From positions 4,572,501-4,636,500 of the forward strand of contig JAKNDB010000107.1 in NCBI GenBank assembly GCA_024305405.1: a stretch of 64,000 nt of DNA. Reading direction: 5' to 3'. A model generated the notes under the pieces. It saw only the letters and a program-made list of their open reading frames with translations. It made no database searches and was not told the DNA's origin. Positions 63,401 to 64,000 of this stretch are shown here, in pieces. Source of the DNA: Dirofilaria immitis (Eukaryota > Nematoda > Chromadorea > Rhabditida > Onchocercidae). Numbering within the stretch: position 1 is the first letter of the stretch; the number at the start of each line of letters is the position of its first letter. The translations under genes were made by a program, and so were the position numbers.

Positions 63401-63563
63401 CATCGCTTAAAAATGTCATACGAGCAATTCGCCGTATACAACTTCTCGTTGCAAGGCGTAAATTTAAGGAAGCATTGAAACCATATGATGTCAAAGATGT
63501 AATTGAGCAATATTCTGCAGGGCATGTTGATTTACAAGCTCGAGTGAAGCATGTGCAGCAAAG
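31288..63563 (+). CDS. KCNQ/Kv7-type voltage-gated potassium channel (kqt family), 15 visible exons, 3' end beyond the window
   Basis: Exons: 31288-31599, 48430-48783, 51066-51228, 51846-51936, 52363-52489, 52653-52708, 55912-56031, 56313-56438, 56887-56997, 57630-57811, 58931-59161, 60096-60320, 60471-60651, 62619-62894, 63353-63563; about 922 residues visible. KCNQ subunits form tetrameric, slowly activating K+ channels of the plasma membrane that depend on calmodulin and PIP2. Marks in order: Ser-rich and His10 N-terminal region (1-222); KCNQ entry motif with LVGKPL and LERPRGW; S1 about 270-295; S2 about 308-330; S3 about 345-365; S4 [19 protein letters not shown] (373-391); S5; pore filter TVGYGD (455-460); S6 with FFALPAG; helix A with [10 protein letters not shown]; a long polar linker; helix [21 protein letters not shown]. 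Phases agree throughout except for one missing T (run 51179-51183) and one missing A (run 60577-60582), probably assembly errors. The paralogue (kqt-1, -2 or -3) is not settled. Start ATG 31288 follows an in-frame stop in its own exon. Confidence 0.93.
34091..34189. repeat. 50-base tandem duplication
   Basis: 34091-34140 and 34141-34189 are near-identical copies starting GAAATTTTTAAATTCAAA. The main difference is one A in an A run (four against three). They end in TATTTTATTAATTGA. Recent origin or an assembly artefact are both possible. Confidence 0.85.
34764..34817 (+). repeat. Copy 2 of the dispersed microexon-like segment
   Basis: Matches 30076-30128, including TTTCAG, the 20-base core (34798-34817) and the GTAATA donor-like end. 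It lies in channel intron 1. Including 20 bases between the phase-0 exons 1 and 2 would shift the frame, so it is not a simple cassette exon of that protein. Downstream, both copies are followed at different distances by ATGATAATAGCATG. Confidence 0.5.
36370..36471. repeat. (CAT)n trinucleotide repeat, about 100 bases
   Basis: Almost pure CAT/ATC triplets, with one ACC interruption near the left end. They are open as poly-Ser, poly-Ile or poly-His in different frames, but the setting is intronic with no splice-bounded exon, so the open frames are a product of the repeat. Confidence 0.95.
36775..36870. repeat. Long pyrimidine tract
   Basis: About 95 bases with very few purines, made of TTTCTCC-like words. 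It is a mirror-repeat-prone, H-DNA-capable tract. The open frame across it (Ser/Phe/Leu rich) is an effect of composition. Confidence 0.8.
38570..38780. other. Less AT-rich intronic patch with a hairpin
   Basis: The patch contains ACTACGGTAACTCAGTCACC and, 80 bases further, CTACCGTAATGTCAC. TACGGTAACT and AGTCACCGTA around 38645-38665 form a 10-base stem with one mismatch. Its G+C and word content differ from the intron around it, as a conserved regulatory element or an old insertion would. No coding potential was seen. Confidence 0.35.
45904..45981. repeat. 39-base direct tandem duplication
   Basis: 45904-45942 and 45943-45981 differ at a single base (ATAGG against ATAGC). The unit begins ACATAAATATGAAACATT. 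Near identity points to a young event or an assembly duplication. Confidence 0.9.
48430..48783 (+). CDS. Channel exon 2: histidine-rich N-terminal region
   Basis: 118 codons in phase 0 at both ends (TTTAG acceptor, GAG|GTGTGT donor). It encodes a Ser-rich stretch, then ten consecutive His codons (48523-48552) followed by YHHYHH and QLQQQQKQ, then an acidic region ([14 protein letters not shown]). This lies before the conserved KCNQ core and is not a standard KCNQ feature. It could respond to metal or pH, or be a neutral repeat expansion. Confidence 0.8.
48784..51065. other. Intron 2 of the potassium channel gene
   Basis: 2.3 kb with GTGTGT..TTACAG borders. Besides AT-rich sequence it holds the 25-base tandem array at 49675-49807. 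No exon seen. Confidence 0.6.
49675..49807. repeat. 25-base tandem repeat, five copies plus a partial sixth
   Basis: Units start at 49675, 49700, 49725, 49750 and 49775, each close to TACAAGATTCATATTTAACA plus TTATC; a partial copy follows at 49800. Copies two and four are most alike, as are one and three in part, suggesting expansion by a two-unit step. The period is not a multiple of three and the array is intronic. Confidence 0.9.
51066..51228 (+). CDS. Channel exon 3: KCNQ entry motif to start of S1, with one base missing
   Basis: Starts after ATTACAG in phase 0 ([18 protein letters not shown]) and reads to KVHNF. The KCNQ hallmark LERPRGW then follows only in the +1-shifted frame, because the T run at 51179-51183 has five T where six are needed. 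The shifted frame continues to the donor GT|GTAAGC and joins S1 in exon 4 correctly. As written the exon would read [10 protein letters not shown]. Confidence 0.9.
52709..55911. other. Intron 6 of the potassium channel gene
   Basis: 3.2 kb between S3 and S4 exons (GTCAAC..TTACAG). It contains short AT-rich open frames on both strands around 53.1-53.4 kb that overlap each other and carry no motif, and repeated AATAATATTAAAA words at about 54560-54620. No exon or RNA gene supported. Confidence 0.55.
55912..56031 (+). CDS. Channel exon 7: S4 voltage sensor and S4-S5 linker
   Basis: 40 codons, phase 0. [19 protein letters not shown] carries the KCNQ charge pattern, with Gln at the third position in place of Arg and regular Arg before and after it. 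[15 protein letters not shown] is the S4-S5 linker. All expected residues are present, so the voltage sensor looks functional. Confidence 0.95.
56478..56618 (+). pseudogene. Nuclear mitochondrial fossil (numt) of nad5
   Basis: In one + frame from 56478 this reads [19 protein letters not shown], then LVHSSTLV, the conserved core of NADH dehydrogenase subunit 5. The Trp of GSW is coded by TGA (56493-56495), which is Trp in the invertebrate mitochondrial code and a stop in the nuclear one. Similarity fades after LVHSSTLV. The fragment lies in channel intron 8, in the same orientation as the gene. LVHSSTLV and PKAM are typical of mitochondrial nad5 and unlike bacterial NuoL, so Wolbachia is not the source. 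It cannot be functional. Confidence 0.85.
56887..56997 (+). CDS. Channel exon 9: selectivity filter and S6
   Basis: 37 codons, phase 0. [10 protein letters not shown] is the K+ selectivity filter, with Val where vertebrate KCNQ has Ile (TIGYGD). [18 protein letters not shown] leads into S6 and FFALPA, completed to PAG in the next exon, the KCNQ gate hinge region. Confidence 0.95.
57164..57321 (-). pseudogene. Possible decayed coding fragment of unknown origin
   Basis: On the - strand a frame of about 50 codons ([20 protein letters not shown], a TAG, then [16 protein letters not shown]) has a less AT-biased, protein-like composition than its surroundings and is interrupted by one stop. I do not recognise it. 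It lies 550 bases from the nad5 fossil in the next intron. Chance is a real alternative. Confidence 0.2.
57630..57811 (+). CDS. Channel exon 10: end of S6 and calmodulin-binding helix A
   Basis: 60 codons plus two bases. [20 protein letters not shown] closes the pore domain. [18 protein letters not shown] is the IQ-like helix A bound by calmodulin in KCNQ channels. The sequence then runs into the linker ([16 protein letters not shown]), close to the pattern STW..Y seen after helix A in the family. Confidence 0.95.
57812..58930. other. Intron 10 of the potassium channel gene
   Basis: 1.1 kb bounded by GTAAAT and TTTCAG. AT-rich, with no exon or repeat worth naming. Confidence 0.55.
58931..60651 (+). 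CDS. Channel exons 11-13: long cytoplasmic linker between helices A and B
   Basis: Exons 58931-59161, 60096-60320 and 60471-60651 encode a polar, Ser/Thr/Arg-rich region ([44 protein letters not shown]) with many potential phosphorylation sites. In the third exon the A run 60577-60582 is one A short. With it restored, [20 protein letters not shown] reads to donor ATTG|GTTCGA in phase 1, matching the next exon. As written, a hydrophobic frame ends in a stop and splices out of phase. The introns at 59162-60095 and 60321-60470 hold nothing notable. Confidence 0.85.
60652..62618. other. Intron 13 of the potassium channel gene
   Basis: 2 kb bounded by GTTCGA and CTTCAG. Its main content is the 46-base minisatellite at 61641-61975. 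No exon seen. Confidence 0.6.
61641..61975. repeat. 46-base minisatellite, seven copies
   Basis: TACGACTCATTCAAATAGTG starts copies at 61641, 61695, 61741, 61787, 61836, 61882 and 61928, each followed by a T run and ATCATCAGTTCATTTTCAA. Spacing is 46 except where the T run is longer (54 and 49). Copies are almost identical outside the T run; the first has CAAACAG. The near identity points to recent expansion, and copy number probably varies. Confidence 0.95.
62619..63563 (+). CDS. Channel exons 14-15: end of linker, helix B and start of the assembly region
   Basis: Exon 14 (62619-62894) encodes an acidic/aromatic region ([37 protein letters not shown]). Exon 15 (63353-63563) contains the arginine-rich lead [15 protein letters not shown], then [20 protein letters not shown], the strongly conserved helix B (second calmodulin site), and [14 protein letters not shown], the start of helix C. 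The donor AG|GTCATA leads out of the window, so the subunit assembly coiled coil is not visible. Confidence 0.92.
62895..63352. other. Intron 14 of the potassium channel gene
   Basis: About 460 bases between GTATTT and TTATAG. No further feature is visible. Confidence 0.6.
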
Positions 63564-63707
63564 GTCATATGTTGTTGATTTGATTTTTAATAAATTTTCC
63601 TTATTTTACGATTCATATGTCGGACATGTGAAATGTTCTAATAATTTATACGAATTATAACAGAATTCCTTTAAGTAGCAATTCTAACTAATATAATACC
63701 ATATACT

Positions 63708-64000
63708 ATCGGGAAAGTTTTCAGATGAACAATTCTGAGAAAGGATTTATTAATTGAGGACTTATTTCCGTCTGGCTATCAGATAAGTATTAGATTAGAG
63801 TCATTAGATTGTGACAATGATTGATCAGATAGAGTTAAGTTGAACGAAATTGAAGAATATTTCAAACAACGCATAAAAGCTTTATTAGCAGATCGGAAGA
63901 TGAAGGAACAAAGAACAAAGTATTTATATAGACCAATATGGGATAAAATAGGAGCATTCAAAGAATTAAAAAGTGAAAGTGATAATTTATGGGTAATTTA
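63708..64000 (+). pseudogene. Decayed coding fragment at the window edge, origin unknown
   Basis: One + frame from 63708 runs to the window end with only two stops, TGA at 63726-63728 and 63822-63824. Between and after them it reads LLIEDLFPSGYQISIRLESL and KLNEIEEYFKQRIKALLADR, then YLYRPIWDKIGAFKELKS. Codon content looks protein-like, not the AAA/TTT chance frames seen elsewhere. Each TGA is one C-to-T change from CGA (Arg). I do not recognise the family. It is probably in the next intron of the channel gene. A decayed retroelement or bacterial endosymbiont insertion, or an exon of an unrelated gene, are possible. Confidence 0.4.

Overview
The window is a gene-poor, very AT-rich stretch of a eukaryotic nuclear genome, most likely from a nematode and probably a filarial/spirurid one. 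The evidence is small exons with short GT..TTTCAG introns mixed with introns of several kilobases, candidate trans-splice acceptors just upstream of start codons, nematode-style gene families (a septin, a KCNQ/kqt potassium channel), and a fossil of mitochondrial nad5 in which TGA reads as Trp. There are no operons, no bacterial features and no RNA genes that I can support. All three genes are on the + strand.

Layout. (1) 789-4746: a complete 11-exon septin, a cytoskeletal GTPase of about 426 residues. (2) 4747-11091: AT-rich spacer with microsatellites. (3) 11092-19978: a six-exon gene for a four-transmembrane protein that I cannot assign to a family; its first exon is asparagine-rich and less certain. 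(4) 19979-31258: AT-rich spacer with several perfect or near-perfect hairpins and a foldback (MITE-like) element. (5) 31288-63563 and beyond: a KCNQ (Kv7, kqt family) voltage-gated potassium channel. Fifteen coding exons are visible and the 3' end lies outside the window. It has a 16.8-kb first intron, a histidine-rich N-terminal region, a full S1-S6/pore module, calmodulin-binding helix A, an unusually long linker, and helix B running into the C-terminal assembly region.

The exon models join in consistent phase and agree with the protein families almost everywhere. The exceptions are three places where exactly one base is missing from an A or T run (A run at 2489-2492 in the septin; T run at 51179-51183 and A run at 60577-60582 in the channel). 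The flanking conserved protein and the downstream splice phases fit only if one base is restored, so I read these as homopolymer errors of the assembly rather than gene decay.

The most interesting non-genic items are the nad5 numt in a channel intron (56478-56618), a decayed coding stretch at the right edge (63708-64000) with two TGA stops each one transition from CGA, a 46-bp minisatellite (61641-61975), a 25-bp tandem repeat (49675-49807), a foldback element (23155-23363) and a 53-nt near-perfect hairpin (22125-22177). I found no clear new multi-gene system. The unrecognised four-membrane-pass gene is the best candidate for undescribed protein biology.
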